Below, piece by piece: positions 48,301 through 57,935 of a stretch of DNA of 64,000 bases (position 1 is the first letter of the stretch; each line of letters opens with the position of its first letter). Origin of the DNA: Scolanthus callimorphus (Eukaryota; Cnidaria; Anthozoa; Actiniaria; Edwardsiidae); assembly GCA_033964015.1 (NCBI GenBank), contig CM066920.1, positions 8,213,912-8,277,911 on the forward strand, read 5' to 3'. Position numbers and translations under genes: made by a program. The notes under the pieces are model-generated. The model was not told the DNA's origin, ran no database searches, and saw only the letters and a program-made list of their open reading frames with translations.

Positions 48301-50779
48301 GGCAGACAATCGTAGCCGATTCTGATTGGCCGATATTCCTGCCCGCCATTTTGAAATTTGGCTAACCGACAAAGACAGTCAACATATATGGAAAACCGGA
48401 TGTCGTAGATTCTAGGACATCGGTTTCGTCTGCGTCCAGAGCCTCCGAATCAGCATGACCGAGAGGCTCTGGGAACGAGATTGGTGGGCATGTTTTCAAA
48501 ACATCTACATAACTTTAAGATAACCGATCAATTAAAGAGAACCATTTTATTTCAGGGCCAAGGAAGTAAAAACAAAGGGAACAGCAAACGCAGCAACAGC
48601 AAAAAGGGCACAAAGAGTAAGGCATCAAGTCGCAAGACCAATAAAAAGATGAACGGACCTGCCATGGAGCTGTGTGACTTGTCCCAGAGACTCTACAACA
48701 CCATGGAGAAACATCGAGAGGTTTGTATAAAACGAAGCATTTTGTATAACCCATTTGCGTGTAAAATGTCGTGTTTTAACTACACAATGTTTTACGGTCG
48801 GTAGACTTGGTCGAGTAAACAACACCAATGTTTACACGGGGCAATACGAGTTGCTTGCCTGATAAGAGCAGGTTGCACACCGATCCTTGTCCCTCGCCAT
48901 TTCCAGTCAACGAGAATCCAGTTCTATCACGGACGCATGCCTTATTAGTGACGCAAATTATTCCCGTTTCAGGTATTTTTTGTCATTCGCCTGAACGGCC
49001 GCAAGACGCCCGACACGTGCGACCCAGACCCGTTGATGAGTTGTGACCTGATGGATGGGCGAGATGCGTTCCTGACTCTCGCGCGCGACAAGCATTACGA
49101 GTTCTCCTCCCTGCGCCGTGCCAGGTACTCCACCTTAGCCATGCTGGTGGAACTCCACAACCAAGGCCAGGACCGATTTGTTTACACGTGCAATCTGTGC
49201 AAGAGACCAGTGGAGACGAGATATCACTGCAACGAGTGCGAGGTATGGTTCTTTGATGCTCTTCTCGTGTTCCTTTAAAAATAAAAGTGGAAATGCCCTG
49301 CTGTTACTAGGCAAACTGCCATTTGCATTGGTAATATATTCTGGGGAGTATCCAATATAAAAGGGTCCATTGTTGCCCATGTGATATTGTTCACTATTTG
49401 ACTCGACCCGACTCGACTTTCTTGCTCAAGCTCTCAATGCTAATTTTATCTTTGTTTGTTAATATTTCAGGATTACGATCTCTGCGTTCCTTGTTACAAC
49501 GAAAAGGGCCATGAACACAAGATGGAGCGGCTCGGATTTGACTTGGATGTCGAGCAACAGTCGCAGCCGACCAAGGATGGCCAGCCACAGAAACTCAGCC
49601 CTCAGGAGGAGCGCAGACTGAAGATTCAGCGTTGTATCCAGAGTCTTGTACATGCTACACACTGTCGCAACACTGAATGTCCTATGATAAGCTGTAAGAA
49701 GATGAAGAAAGTCGTGGAACACACCAAGTCGTGCAGGAAGAAGACCAGTGGTGGTTGCCGAATTTGCCAGGAACTTATCCACCTATGCTGCTACCACGCC
49801 AAGCATTGTGTAGAGAGTGCATGCGTTGTACCATTTTGCAGGCATATCAAGGCCAAGTTACGGCAGCAGCAGTTGCAGCAACGGTTTAACCAGCAACAGA
49901 CCCTGAGACGGCGGATGGCACTCATGCAGAACAGAGGTTTGCCGCCAGCTCCTGTTACTGGTCAGGTACCAGCACTGCCAGGTGGTATGCCACCTCAGCA
50001 GCCTCATCCGGGCATGCATCCACAACAAGCTCCTCAGATGCCAACGCAGCAGCCACCACCCTACCAACAACGTCCTCAGATGCCGCAGAAGCCTGTGAAT
50101 GCTGGTCCCCCACCTGGGGCTGTGGCTGCTGTTGAACAGATCACACGAGATGCTAATCTGCAAGCTGCTCAGAATCTGCAAGCTGCTCAGAATCTGCAAG
50201 CAGCTCAGAATCTGCAAGCATCACAAGGGCGGCAACCTATGCCTGCTCCTGCTCAGGCTCAGATTGGCATGGTGCAGCAGGGCTATCCCGCTCAGCAGCA
50301 ACCCCCACAGCAGCCCCAGCCACCACAGATGCCGACACAACCCAACATGGGACCCAACCCTAATATGGGTGGCATGATGAGGCCTCCTAATGGCGCTGGG
50401 TTTATTCAGCAAGGCATGCAGAATCCTGGTGTTCCTGGTGGTCAGATGCAGCGACCTGGTTTGCGACCATCACTCGAGAGATGGCAAGCAATGTATCAGC
50501 AACAACCTCAGCAACCACAGAACCCTAGTGCTCCCAGTCAGGGAATGCCAATGGGTAACCAGTTCCAGCAGATGAACCCTCCACAAGGTGTCCCACCCAT
50601 GGGACCCCAGGGTAACCACATGAGACCTCCAAACATCCCGCCTGCATTACAGCAATTACTTCATACTCTAAAGATGCCGAATTCGCCGCAGCAACAGGCA
50701 CAAGTGCTGCAGATACTCAAACAAAACCCTAACCTTATACAAGCATTCATGAAGCAGAAGGCGCATCAGCAAATGTTGC

Positions 50780-50810
<31 letters not shown>

Positions 50811-51954
50811 ACAACAGCAACAACATGGTATGCAGCCAGGGATGCAAGGAATGCCACCACAGGCTATGCAACAACAGAATATGCAACAAGCAATGCAACA
50901 TGGCATGCAGCCGAACATACCTCAAGGCATGCAACCAGGGATGCAAGGAATGCAACAGCAGATGCAACCCGGAATGCAACAACCTATGCAGCAGAACTTC
51001 AACCCAGCGATGCAGCAGAATATGCAGGGAATGCAGGCCATGCAACAAAATATGCAGCCTGGGATGCAACAAGGAATGCAGCCCGGTATGCAGGTTGGAA
51101 TGCAACCTGGTATGCAAGGTATGCACCCTAACATACAACAAGGCATGCAGCAGAACATATCTCAGGGAATGCAAAACATGCAACCCCAAAATATGCAACA
51201 GACAATGCAGCCTGGCATGGCTCAAAATATGTCGACCATGAGTATGGCACAAAGTATGCCACAAAGTTTCGCGCAAAGTATGGCACAGGGTATCCAAAGT
51301 CCCATGCAACAAATGTCTGGCACGAGTCAATCGGGCATGAGTCTAACGCCTCAACAGCAACAGTGGATCAGGCAGATGCACCTGAAAGCGCAGCAGCAGC
51401 AACAACAACAACAACAACAACAGCAACAACAACAACAACAGCAACAACAACAACAACAGAACGTCTTCCAGCAGCCGCAGCTGCCATCTTTCTCGCAGAT
51501 GAACGCGTGGCGAGCACAACTGCAGAACATGACTAACTCACAAGCGAACATGATGCACTCGAACAGCCAAGCGCAATCCACGCCACAGCACTATCAAACG
51601 AAGCAAGCCCAGATGCAGGCACATCTCATGTCACCTCAGGCACCACCGCCCATGTCCCCTCAGGGTGGACTGCCCTCACAGTCTCCTCGTCCCGTCATGT
51701 CACCTCAACCACACGCAAACACGCTCTCTCCAAGGCAACAAACAATGTCGCCTGCTCATCCACAACAGTCACTTACGTCTCCTCGGCCAGCGCAATCGCC
51801 GGCTCATCAATCGCACATGGACCAACAAGGCCTTACTGACAAACCTCTCTTCACGCAACCACTCAGCGCTCGCATGACACTACCTCCCCTCCCCACCCGT
51901 CTGAGGCAGACATGTCGCTCGGTCAGGACGACCCCGAGGCAGTACCACCGTTGA
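30392..51954 (+). CDS. CREBBP/EP300-like: CREB-binding protein / p300 histone acetyltransferase
   Basis: Coding exons: 30392-30470, 30586-31373, 34974-35232, 36021-36131, 36421-36507, 36949-36994, 37113-37196, 38067-38190, 38296-38425, 38600-39360, 39846-40026, 42124-42242, 42411-42497, 42571-42654, 43403-43471, 43986-44074, 44752-44832, 44997-45053, 45152-45229, 45552-45619, 45850-45994, 46745-47005, 47177-47342, 47780-47950, 48556-48720, 48973-49242, 49471-51954. All junctions are GT..AG and in phase, giving 2,347 residues (human CBP is about 2,440). Approximate domains: N-terminal region 1-290, TAZ1 310-410, KIX 455-540, Gln/Pro-rich 570-880, bromodomain 885-1000, RING/PHD 1003-1125, HAT 1130-1430, ZZ 1490-1540, TAZ2 1550-1640, NCBD about 1890-1940. 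It acetylates histones and transcription factors and scaffolds activators in the nucleus (family knowledge). The start [19 protein letters not shown] matches the family N terminus. The last codons are affected by a probable one-base shift. Confidence 0.95.
30586..31373 (+). CDS. CBP exon 2: N-terminal region
   Basis: It opens [17 protein letters not shown], a conserved acidic helix after the first exon, then runs through a long Ser/Thr/Pro-rich stretch and an Asn/Met-rich stretch. SIKMEPN near the end is a psi-K-x-E sumoylation-type site. No LxxLL motif is seen where vertebrate proteins have their nuclear-receptor interaction region. Confidence 0.88.
33393..33529. mobile_element. TA-flanked MITE (TAGAGCAGATTTC family)
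   Basis: Left end TAGAGCAGATTTCATATGAC and right end CATAGTAAATTTGCTCTA, imperfect inverted repeats of the family seen at 1435-1607. Confidence 0.75.
33937..34140. mobile_element. MITE with AAAGAGCCTGTGTCAGCC termini
   Basis: The terminus is mirrored by GGCTGACACAGGCTCTTT. A partial relative (AAGAGCTCGTGTCAGCCACT) lies at 45427-45480 in another CBP intron. Confidence 0.8.
34271..34399. mobile_element. TA-flanked MITE (129 bp)
   Basis: TAGAGCGGATTTCAGATGAC at the left, TCATAAGAAATCCGCTCTA at the right. The interior with paired AATTGG/CCAATT words is shared, inverted, with 58814-58924. Confidence 0.8.
34974..36131 (+). CDS. CBP exons 3-4: TAZ1 zinc finger
   Basis: Exon 34974-35232 ends in phase 1 inside the domain and exon 36021-36131 completes it. 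Zinc clusters are visible: HAHKC..TCNLPHC, NHMTTC..TCQVAHC and [14 protein letters not shown], the H-C-C-C layout of TAZ1, which binds disordered activators such as HIF-1-type and CITED-type partners (family knowledge). A short Gly/Ser linker ([11 protein letters not shown]) precedes it. Coordinates include the intron. Confidence 0.93.
35337..35430. mobile_element. Short TA-flanked MITE
   Basis: TAGAGCAGTAGACTGTC at the left and CAGCTGAAATCTGCTCTA at the right, a shortened member of the TAGAGCAG family in CBP intron 3. Confidence 0.6.
35651..35903. mobile_element. PIF-type MITE (AGCCCTGGCTAAAC family)
   Basis: Flanked by TAA (35648-35650 and 35904-35906). The interior repeats GGACAC, CAACAT and GTTTC words in inverted order. 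A full relative with the same flanks is at 46063-46323. Confidence 0.8.
36578..36789. mobile_element. MITE (AGGGCCCGACA family) in CBP intron 5
   Basis: The termini are inverted repeats around GGTCGCCAATGG and GTCGCCAATGGTGCC segments. The same element, closely similar, is at 61236-61448 in the TAZ gene. Confidence 0.85.
37113..38425 (+). CDS. CBP exons 7-9: KIX domain
   Basis: Exons 37113-37196, 38067-38190 and 38296-38425 read [55 protein letters not shown] and [20 protein letters not shown]. This is the three-helix KIX fold that binds CREB pKID, MYB and MLL-type activation domains (family knowledge). The span includes introns; intron 7 (37197-38066) holds CCTGGAAAATCCTGG word repeats and a MITE at 37696-37863. 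Confidence 0.93.
37696..37863. mobile_element. MITE with CCAGGAGCATAGCCAGG termini
   Basis: Mirrored by CCTGGCTACGCCCCTGG at the right, with G-run and C-run interior. Confidence 0.65.
38600..39360 (+). CDS. CBP exon 10: Gln/Pro-rich linker with 18-bp tandem repeat
   Basis: The exon links KIX to the bromodomain region. At 38845-39015 an 18-bp unit is repeated about ten times, encoding LPQPQG hexapeptides (one unit LQSQG). The remainder is Gln/Pro/Ser-rich. This part of the linker is disordered in the family. Confidence 0.9.
39846..40026 (+). CDS. CBP exon 11: SUMO-site-containing linker
   Basis: It encodes [12 protein letters not shown], matching the psi-K-x-E sumoylation region (CRD1) of CBP/p300 just before the bromodomain. 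It ends RFPFKKG in phase 1 at GTAAGG. Confidence 0.85.
40215..41331. mobile_element. 1.1-kb non-coding inverted-repeat element, possible hAT type
   Basis: Left end AGGGCCTGTGGTTTGATGCG, right end CGCATCAAACCACGGGCCCT. Flanks CAACAACC and GAACAACC match at 7 of 8, as for an 8-bp hAT duplication. The ends are rich in AATTATGCG words. The middle has open frames but no transposase domain is recognised. It sits in CBP intron 11. Confidence 0.75.
42124..43471 (+). CDS. CBP exons 12-15: bromodomain
   Basis: Exons 42124-42242, 42411-42497, 42571-42654 and 43403-43471 read [60 protein letters not shown] and [20 protein letters not shown]. The Asn of MYNRKTS that anchors acetyl-lysine is present. The ZA-loop joint reads LLGCL-DYFD where vertebrates have a Pro. 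Intron 14 holds the SINE-like repeat. Confidence 0.95.
42715..43225. mobile_element. SINE-like repeat, second copy, in CBP intron 14
   Basis: Shares TTCTACTGTGTTTCATGTC, CTCTGGCAGTGACCACCCTC and the end CAGCTTACTAGCTGCAAG with 12165-12415. This copy has about 250 bp of extra sequence inserted before the shared end and lacks the B-box-like head. Confidence 0.6.
43986..45619 (+). CDS. CBP exons 16-20: RING/PHD (CH2) region
   Basis: Five exons (43986-44074, 44752-44832, 44997-45053, 45152-45229 and 45552-45619) carry the Cys/His ligands: [43 protein letters not shown] and [10 protein letters not shown]. In CBP/p300 this module packs on the HAT domain and restrains it (family knowledge). It ends [10 protein letters not shown] at the HAT boundary. 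Confidence 0.93.
44367..44726. mobile_element. MITE with AGGGGGACATTGGGG termini
   Basis: Mirrored by CCCCAATGTCCCCCT. The interior is dense with AAAACCGC/AAACCG words. It is in CBP intron 16. Confidence 0.8.
45850..48720 (+). CDS. CBP exons 21-25: HAT catalytic domain
   Basis: The exons encode [100 protein letters not shown] and [11 protein letters not shown]. The Trp of HIWACPP and the Tyr of WYKKML, which bind and catalyse in p300, are both present. Exon 48556-48720 is the Lys/Ser-rich autoinhibitory loop ([20 protein letters not shown]) leading to [15 protein letters not shown]. The HAT fold uses acetyl-CoA to acetylate lysines (family knowledge). Confidence 0.96.
46063..46323. mobile_element. 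PIF-type MITE (AGCCCTGGCTAAAC family), second copy
   Basis: Flanked by TAA (46060-46062 and 46324-46326). It shares the interior with 35651-35903 and sits in CBP intron 21. Confidence 0.82.
48250..48481. mobile_element. MITE with ATCTCGTTCCCAGAGCCT termini
   Basis: Mirrored by AGGCTCTGGGAACGAGAT. It is non-coding, in CBP intron 24. Confidence 0.82.
48973..49542 (+). CDS. CBP exon 26 and start of exon 27: HAT end and ZZ zinc finger
   Basis: [20 protein letters not shown] and [20 protein letters not shown] end the HAT region. The ZZ finger follows as [20 protein letters not shown], split by an intron (49243-49470), then [18 protein letters not shown]. The CxxC..CxxC pairs and terminal His pair are intact. 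ZZ binds histone H3 tails and SUMO in this family. Confidence 0.94.
49600..49875 (+). CDS. CBP TAZ2 zinc finger (within exon 27)
   Basis: It reads [60 protein letters not shown] and [17 protein letters not shown]. The three H-C-C-C clusters are complete: H-x3-C, then C/C pairs, ending H-x3-C-x4-C-x4-C. This is the reference for comparison with the divergent TAZ gene at 62636-63610. Confidence 0.95.
49876..51954 (+). CDS. CBP Gln/Met-rich C-terminal region with NCBD
   Basis: It is a long low-complexity tail with Gln runs at 50779-50823 and 51391-51459 and many GMQ/PGMQ/QNMQ repeats. The nuclear coactivator binding domain is recognisable at about 50629-50784 ([20 protein letters not shown], then [20 protein letters not shown]). 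The open frame stops at 51952-51954 with a tail ([11 protein letters not shown]) unlike CBP; see the separate frame-shift entry. Confidence 0.9.
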
Positions 51955-51994
51955 CTCCGCAAGACCAATTGACGAAATTTGTCGAGAATTTATA
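51878..51994 (+). other. Conserved CBP C terminus in the +1 frame after a probable one-base shift
   Basis: Reading from about 51892 in the next frame gives [17 protein letters not shown] and ends [13 protein letters not shown] before TAG at 51992-51994. This resembles the acidic LEKFVEGL-type end of vertebrate CBP (family knowledge). The shift must lie between 51878 and about 51900, in the C-rich run CTACCTCCCCTCCCCACCCG; one base too many would explain it. Confidence 0.75.
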
Positions 51995-52326
51995 GTACGA
52001 ATTTTAAAGTAAGAAGAAACAAGAGACGAAGATACAAATGTACTTTATACTTTATATGTAGTTTTATCATGACTCCAATAATCATGACGATTAAATTTTC
52101 TACCATTCATACCATTATATAATAATTAATTTGTATAGCCGCTGAAAGCAAGCTCGGCAAGTGTGGCGGGCTCAAGGACTCCCCCGCCTAATGCCGGATG
52201 GACTTTGCGATGTAATTTTAGTTTTAGAATTATAATTTTTGAACATCCTCGGCAGCCGACGCCGGCACTGTATAAAGCTCCCGTTCTTATAGTACATATA
52301 CTGACGGGAAAACATGCATGTGTACT

Positions 52327-52332
52327 AATAAA
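52327..52332 (+). terminator. Putative CBP polyadenylation signal
   Basis: AATAAA lies 333 bp after the conserved-frame stop and is followed within 40 bp by a GT-rich stretch (GCTTTGTGTGGTTTTG), the usual downstream element. Confidence 0.5.
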
Positions 52333-52339
52333 TGAGTGC

Positions 52340-54460
52340 ACTTTTCAGAACGCTTCACATGCTTTGTGTGGTTTTGTAGATTATTATACCCCTTCTCTAG
52401 ACAATGAAAGTACTCCACTTAGCTGTAAATCCATGTGGAGTAGGACATTTAGCTGCGATAAAGGTCATTCCAGTTTTTTTATCCGCACGCTCCTCTAATG
52501 AAGAGCTTTTCCGATGAGGAGGTACAAAATTCCTGGGTTTTCCAAAGGGGTACAATGATAAAATAAGACCCGTGGCTTTTTCTTAATGATCTTTTATGCC
52601 TTTTTTTGAGGAGGCAAATGGGGAATAATTGATTTAGTCAAATCACACTAGTATAGGTCAATTTGCATGGCCAAAAACGTTTTTGGGTGATCTTGTCATT
52701 TGCTATTTTCTGGCTTTTAAGTCCGACGCTTTTCGTTAGTTTTAGCCTACTAGTAGCTCAACCAATCAGAACGTGGCATTGACATAGACCGCAGGTGTGA
52801 TTTGACTAAATGAAATTAGGTCGTCCGTAGATTATTCTGAGCATTCTTTTGGAATAGCTAGCGGAGGCTGAATCAGAGATATCTGGAAAGAGTGCTCTAG
52901 CCCTGATTTCATTGACATATTTGCACTTTTATTTGTCCCTCGTAAACAACCCGGTTTGTGCCGAAAACGACTGGATAACGTTCTCGGGATCGGAGAAATC
53001 ATGAGAAATCGCTTGGCAGATAATATCGCTAAAAACTACGGATTGGGTTGCCTGTGTTGAAAAAAAAAACAACGGGAATGGACGTGTTCACCACAGGTAG
53101 CCTGTCCTACTTTAGCCCACTCTTTCTCCAGTTCCTGTTTTTTAGCTATTTCTCCGATCCACTACCAGCGACGCCTGCAGAAGAGGCCATATCTAGGAGC
53201 AAGGACCAGGAAAAAATCGCTTCGTACAGAGATCGGTGCGCGCCTTAAGCCGGGGAAATACGAGGCACAAAATCTCTCAACTTGTCGCGCAACATTGCTG
53301 CGTTGCAAGTCTAATGTTTGTTGCTCGTTTTTCACTCAAATTCACAACTTGTCGCGCAACATTTTGTCTTGATGATCACACATGCGAGGCCAAGGCGAAT
53401 TTGGCCCCTTAGCACTCCATTTCTATTGACCAACCAACTTGAATCGTAGGCAAAATGTTGCGCGACAAGTTGTGTGTTTGATGAAAAACGAGCAAACAAA
53501 GCCAGAATTTGTGTCTCAAAGTAGACCCGCGCTCTACTTCGCGCAACAAGTTTTCACAACCTGCAACAAATGTTTTTGTTGTGCGACAAGTTGTGGCGCG
53601 AGATGAAAAACGCGCAACATCGATCATCAACTTGCAACGCAACAATGTTGCGCGACAAGTTGAGGGACTTTGTGCCTCGTATTTCCCCGGCTTTAGCCCG
53701 GCATGTCTTTCTTGCCTTTGGCAGACGTCAGGAACTCATGAATATTAACAAGTAAGAACCAACTCGTGAAAAACAAAAAAATTAAAGTGGCCGGCCGCCG
53801 TCATAGGTATCTGATCTTTCACCATCATTTTTACTGTACGTACCGGCCGAAGTTCCATTTTTGCAGGCTTTCAATTTTTTCAGAATGTAGCAAAGAGGCA
53901 TGTGAGCAGGAGGCGCTTGTAACGAAAGTGTCCTAAAATATTAACGTCTCGGGTGGCATTCCGCAATGGCTGATTGTGAACCGCACGGAGGGGTTGAGGA
54001 CCTACGGAAAATTTTCCAGGGGGGTTGTATTGGACTCAAACTTTATTTGTAAAATAAATGAAATCAAATGTAACTGAAAAATTATTCCGGGGCGGAAAAG
54101 CAAAATGACAACACGCACCAAAGTCTGTTTATATGTATAATATTTATATATATACTAGTAAATGGATTTTGGGGCGAAAAATCTGTTTATGTATTTTATG
54201 TACACTAGTAAACACATTTGGGGCGCCGAAAGCAAAATGACAACACGCACCAAAATCTGTGGCCACGTGATATGACGTCATCGATGACGTCATCTATGCT
54301 TGGAAAATTAATATCTCGTGAAGGGAAGACTCTAAAGCAACCAAACTTTGGTAGTGTTGTCAAGGTCACCAGGTTAGCGAATGGATTGGTCAGGTGATAT
54401 GACGCCATCTATGCGGGCAACCCAGGGGGATTTGACTTGATTGCCATCGTGGAAAGTCCT
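52340..54460. other. CBP 3' intergenic region
   Basis: No coding region is supported. It contains the PIF-type MITE at 53248-53692 and, at about 54080-54260, sequence that is the reverse complement of the 83-bp tandem repeat at 57936-58190. Confidence 0.5.
53248..53692. mobile_element. 445-bp PIF/Harbinger-type MITE
   Basis: Inverted termini AGCCGGGGAAATACGAGGCA and TGCCTCGTATTTCCCCGGCT, with TTA on both sides (53245-53247 and 53693-53695). Many internal copies of TTGTCGCGCAACA in both orientations. Confidence 0.88.
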
Positions 54461-55477
54461 GGGGCCGGTTCCTAGAAGGTCAGTTAAGAGTTATCTGTAG
54501 ATAAACGCTTATCCAACAGATAAATCCTGAACAATCCTATACAACAGCAGAAGCTCATAAGTAGGAGCGTGCATCCTACGAAATGGGTGGGTCTCACATG
54601 TGTTTTATAGCTTGAGCTATTTTTAGAAACAGTTGCGCGGGAAAAATTAGCCAATCAGAATTCTTCCTTACATTTGACGTCACGCCTCATCAAAAATTCA
54701 GATGGAGCTCTGCTTTTAGCCAGTGGCTAGATCTATTTTTACTTGCAGTTCTTTTCGAGATGGAAAACCGGGTGAATGGTATCTCTTTGCACGGTTTCTG
54801 ACTGTACAAGTTCAGTAAACTAAAACAGATAACAGATGGCTTCAGACATCAAGAAAAATTACTTGAAAACAAACTAAACGACTAAGGGAAAGCAGAAAAG
54901 AACGCGGCCTCGCCGCTTCTTCTCACGGTTCTCGCATAGCAAAAGTCCATGAAGGACTATAAGATTTATGCACTAAAGCTGATGAATTTGGTGGCTACGG
55001 ATGGATTAGGGAAGCATAAAGGATTTACAACGAAGTACCAGGACTATGTGGATGATTTGATTTCTAATTTGGTACACTGTTCAGATGAAGTTCGCTACAT
55101 ACAAACGATCCAAGCAGGAAGGCGAGAATGAAAGTTTGTCAAAAACGTTACAACGTGTGCCGAAAAAACTGAACACATTTACAACTCGGTAAGCCGGGAC
55201 TATGAACTTTTTCAATTCCTAAGTCGACATGGATGTTTTAGTTTCTTCTTTTTGTTTTCATTTGTGTGAAATTATTTTTTTGATGCACGAAATTTGTCAA
55301 GTTTGTTTTTTGTTTGCGAGAACTGGAGTCGGTGGTAAAGGACGTAGTAGCGTTGAACTTGTACTTGAACTGCTTGAATGAAGCACGACTTGAAAGAGTT
55401 TGATCAGGCGTTTATTAAAAGGTATACTTTATAAACGACAAAAGTTTATTGCTTACATTCATAAACTATTTGAACGG

Positions 55478-56333
55478 ACGGTACAAACTGCAGGTTTGCA
55501 GGTTGCAGGTTGCAGGTTGCAGGTTTGCAGGTTGCAGGTTTGCAGGTTGCAGGTTGAAGGTTTGCAGATGTGAGTGATCTTATGACACGTGGGAAAATTA
55601 TTAGCAAGTACTCCTTACGGACATTGACGTCATTGAACACGTGACCGTGGGAAAATTATGAATATCTCCGCAGCATTTATATGAACGGCAATCAAACTTG
55701 GAAATTAAGGTGTTTAACGCTAGTCCAGCAAGAACTCCTTGATTACGGACAGTGACGTCATTGACACGTGACCGGGGGAAAATTATGAATATCTCCGCAG
55801 CATTTATATGAACGGCAATCAAACTTGGAAATTAAGGTGTTTAACGCTAGTCCAGCAAGTACTCCTTGATTACGGACAGTTACGTCATTGAACACGTGAC
55901 CGTGGGAAAATTGTGAATATCTAATCAAGGAGTACTTGCTGGACTAGCGTTAAACACCTTAATTTCCAAGTTTGATTGCCGTTCATATAAATGCTGCGGA
56001 GATATTCATAATTTTCCCACGGTCACGTGTTCAATGACGTCACTGTCCGTAATCAAGGAGTACTTGCTGGACTAGCGTTAAACACCTTAATTTCCAAGTT
56101 TGGTTGTTGTTCATATAAATGCTGCGAAGATATTCATAATTTTCCCACGGTCACGTGTTCAGTGACGTCAATGTCCGTAAGGAGTACTTGCTGGACGTTA
56201 ATAATTTTCCCACGTGTCATAAGATCACTCACATCTGCAAACCTGCAACCTGCAAACCTGCAACCTGCAACCTGCAAACCTGCAACCTGCAAACCTGCAA
56301 CCTGCAGTTTGTACCGTCATCTATTTGAAAACA
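55478..56333. repeat. Large palindrome with tandem units of about 130 bp in each arm
   Basis: The left arm runs from GACGGTACAAACTGCAG through a GCAGGTTTGCAGGTT microsatellite and about 2.5 copies of a unit with CACGTGACCGTGGGAAAATT, TTTAACGCTAGTCCAGCAAG and GGACAGTGACGTCATTG. From about 55919 the same sequence runs back in reverse complement to CTGCAGTTTGTACCGTC. There is almost no spacer. Confidence 0.85.
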
Positions 56334-56614
56334 AAATGAATGGTACCGGTGCGAAAAGTAGGCACTGCATGATGGCACTCTGCGAATCGACAGGAAACTC
56401 GAGGAAACAGCAAGCGTTTTCTAAAATTGTCGGCCAACATGTGCCAACGGAGCACTGCTTTGATTTCCGTGAAATACATGGCAGTCGAGGATGGCATCTG
56501 CTTAACAACCAGTCAGTCTGAGGGCAGAAGTTAGCTTATTAAAAGTTGTCGATGTTCCTCTTGTAGCGTACTGCTTTGCTCTAGTTTTATTTGCCTATTT
56601 TTGCTGTTCGCTAA

Positions 56615-56847
56615 GGCCCGTTTCAAACGTCGATCTTTTGCCGCGTCGAATCTAATTCAGCCTACTAGTTTTCTCTATTTTACAGGCAAAGGAAACATAA
56701 ACAAGGAAAACAAACTTTACATTTCATGATATTCGGCTATGGTTCAGCTAGATTTACCTTTTGTACTAAACAAGTGTCCTCTAAGTTGGAAATAAAATGT
56801 CTAACAATGGATTCGACGCGGCAAAAGATCGACGTTTGAAACGGGCC
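56615..56847. mobile_element. PIF-type MITE nested in the foldback element
   Basis: Termini GGCCCGTTTCAAACGTCGAT and ATCGACGTTTGAAACGGGCC with TAA on both sides (56612-56614 and 56848-56850). About 50-bp inverted repeats include TTGCCGCGTCGAATC. Confidence 0.88.
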
Positions 56848-57935
56848 TAACAATCATAACAATTTTTAGCACTTCGTGGATATGTACGCCTGCTAGCTTC
56901 TCGGCACTTCATCGTGTGCTTTGCTATTTTTGCACCCTGGCTCTAAATCACTAGACTAGTAAAAGTATTTGCTTCATTTTGGCAAAAAAGGGATAAAGTA
57001 AAAGCCGTTCTTGTCGGTCAGAGGAAGATTTCGTATTTCGTGCGACTGCTGCGTGTATGACGTAATTTGTTTACTTCTCTCTGATTGGTTGATTTTTCGC
57101 GCGAAAAGTCTAAAAATAGCCCAAGCTATAAAACACATGTGAGAACCACCCATTAGGGGATGCACGCTCCTACTTATGAGCTTCTGACAACAGCTAACTT
57201 TTATCCGTGGATAACTTTATCCAACCTTTCAGGAACTGGGCCCTGGGAACTAGCTTTCCGCCATCTTGGAAAATACCCAGAAACCACCTGGAGACAAGAT
57301 TTCTGTGTTTTCCTCAGCCTTTTCTTGTGGAGAACGATAAGAGCTTCTTGATGTTTGTATCTATGAACGCCTTTACACTGGTCTGGGATCCCCAGGGGCG
57401 GGAGTTTGATCCTTAATGGAGCTCCAAGGGTGGGGAAATTGACATTTCAAAAGCTAAAAATGTCAAATTCCCGTGGGGTTGCCCCCCCCCCCCCCCCCCC
57501 CCTACCCTGGGGCAAAACATTGATAGGTGCATTATTTTCGTCCCTGTATTTGTATTGTGTCAATGCAGCAACATACGGAAGAAAACACTGTTGTATACAT
57601 ATCAAGAGACATTTATTCTTAAAACGCCTATAGTATAAACCATGTACACATGGGAATCCCTTTCATCCAAACAGAAAAATATATAACCAGGAGCTCCGCT
57701 TTTAGCCAGTGGCTAAATCTATATATTAATGCCGATTTACCTCCCGTCATTTTAAATCGTGGATACCCGTAGCGTAAACACGAGTTATTGTAGTGTATAG
57801 GCAATTATTTGATGAGGCTTTTGTGATTTCAAGAATAAACAAATGTCGAGACAGGTGGAATCAGGCGCGAGGCGGTAAAAGGCTGACCCCCTCCTCCGGA
57901 GATCAGAGAGTTCGGCGGGACATGAAGATCTAAAA

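Larger units (their letters stand above)
54461..57246. mobile_element. Foldback-type element of about 2.8 kb with nested palindromes
   Basis: The left end (GGCCGGTTCCTAGAAGG, then CTCATAAGTAGGAGCGTGCA and ACATGTGTTTTATAGCTTGA) is mirrored at 57060-57246 (CAAGCTATAAAACACATGTG, TGCACGCTCCTACTTATGAG, CCTTTCAGGAACTGGGCCC). The arms are about 180 bp. Inside lie a palindrome of about 0.85 kb (55478-56333) and a complete PIF-type MITE (56615-56847). No transposase is recognised in the small open frames at 54949-55131 and 56317-56521. Confidence 0.7.

Noticed and set aside
50668..51581. Open frames antisense to the CBP Gln-rich tail (Leu/His-rich and Cys-rich)
   Set aside because: They are shadows of CAG/CAA-rich coding DNA on the other strand, with no independent features.
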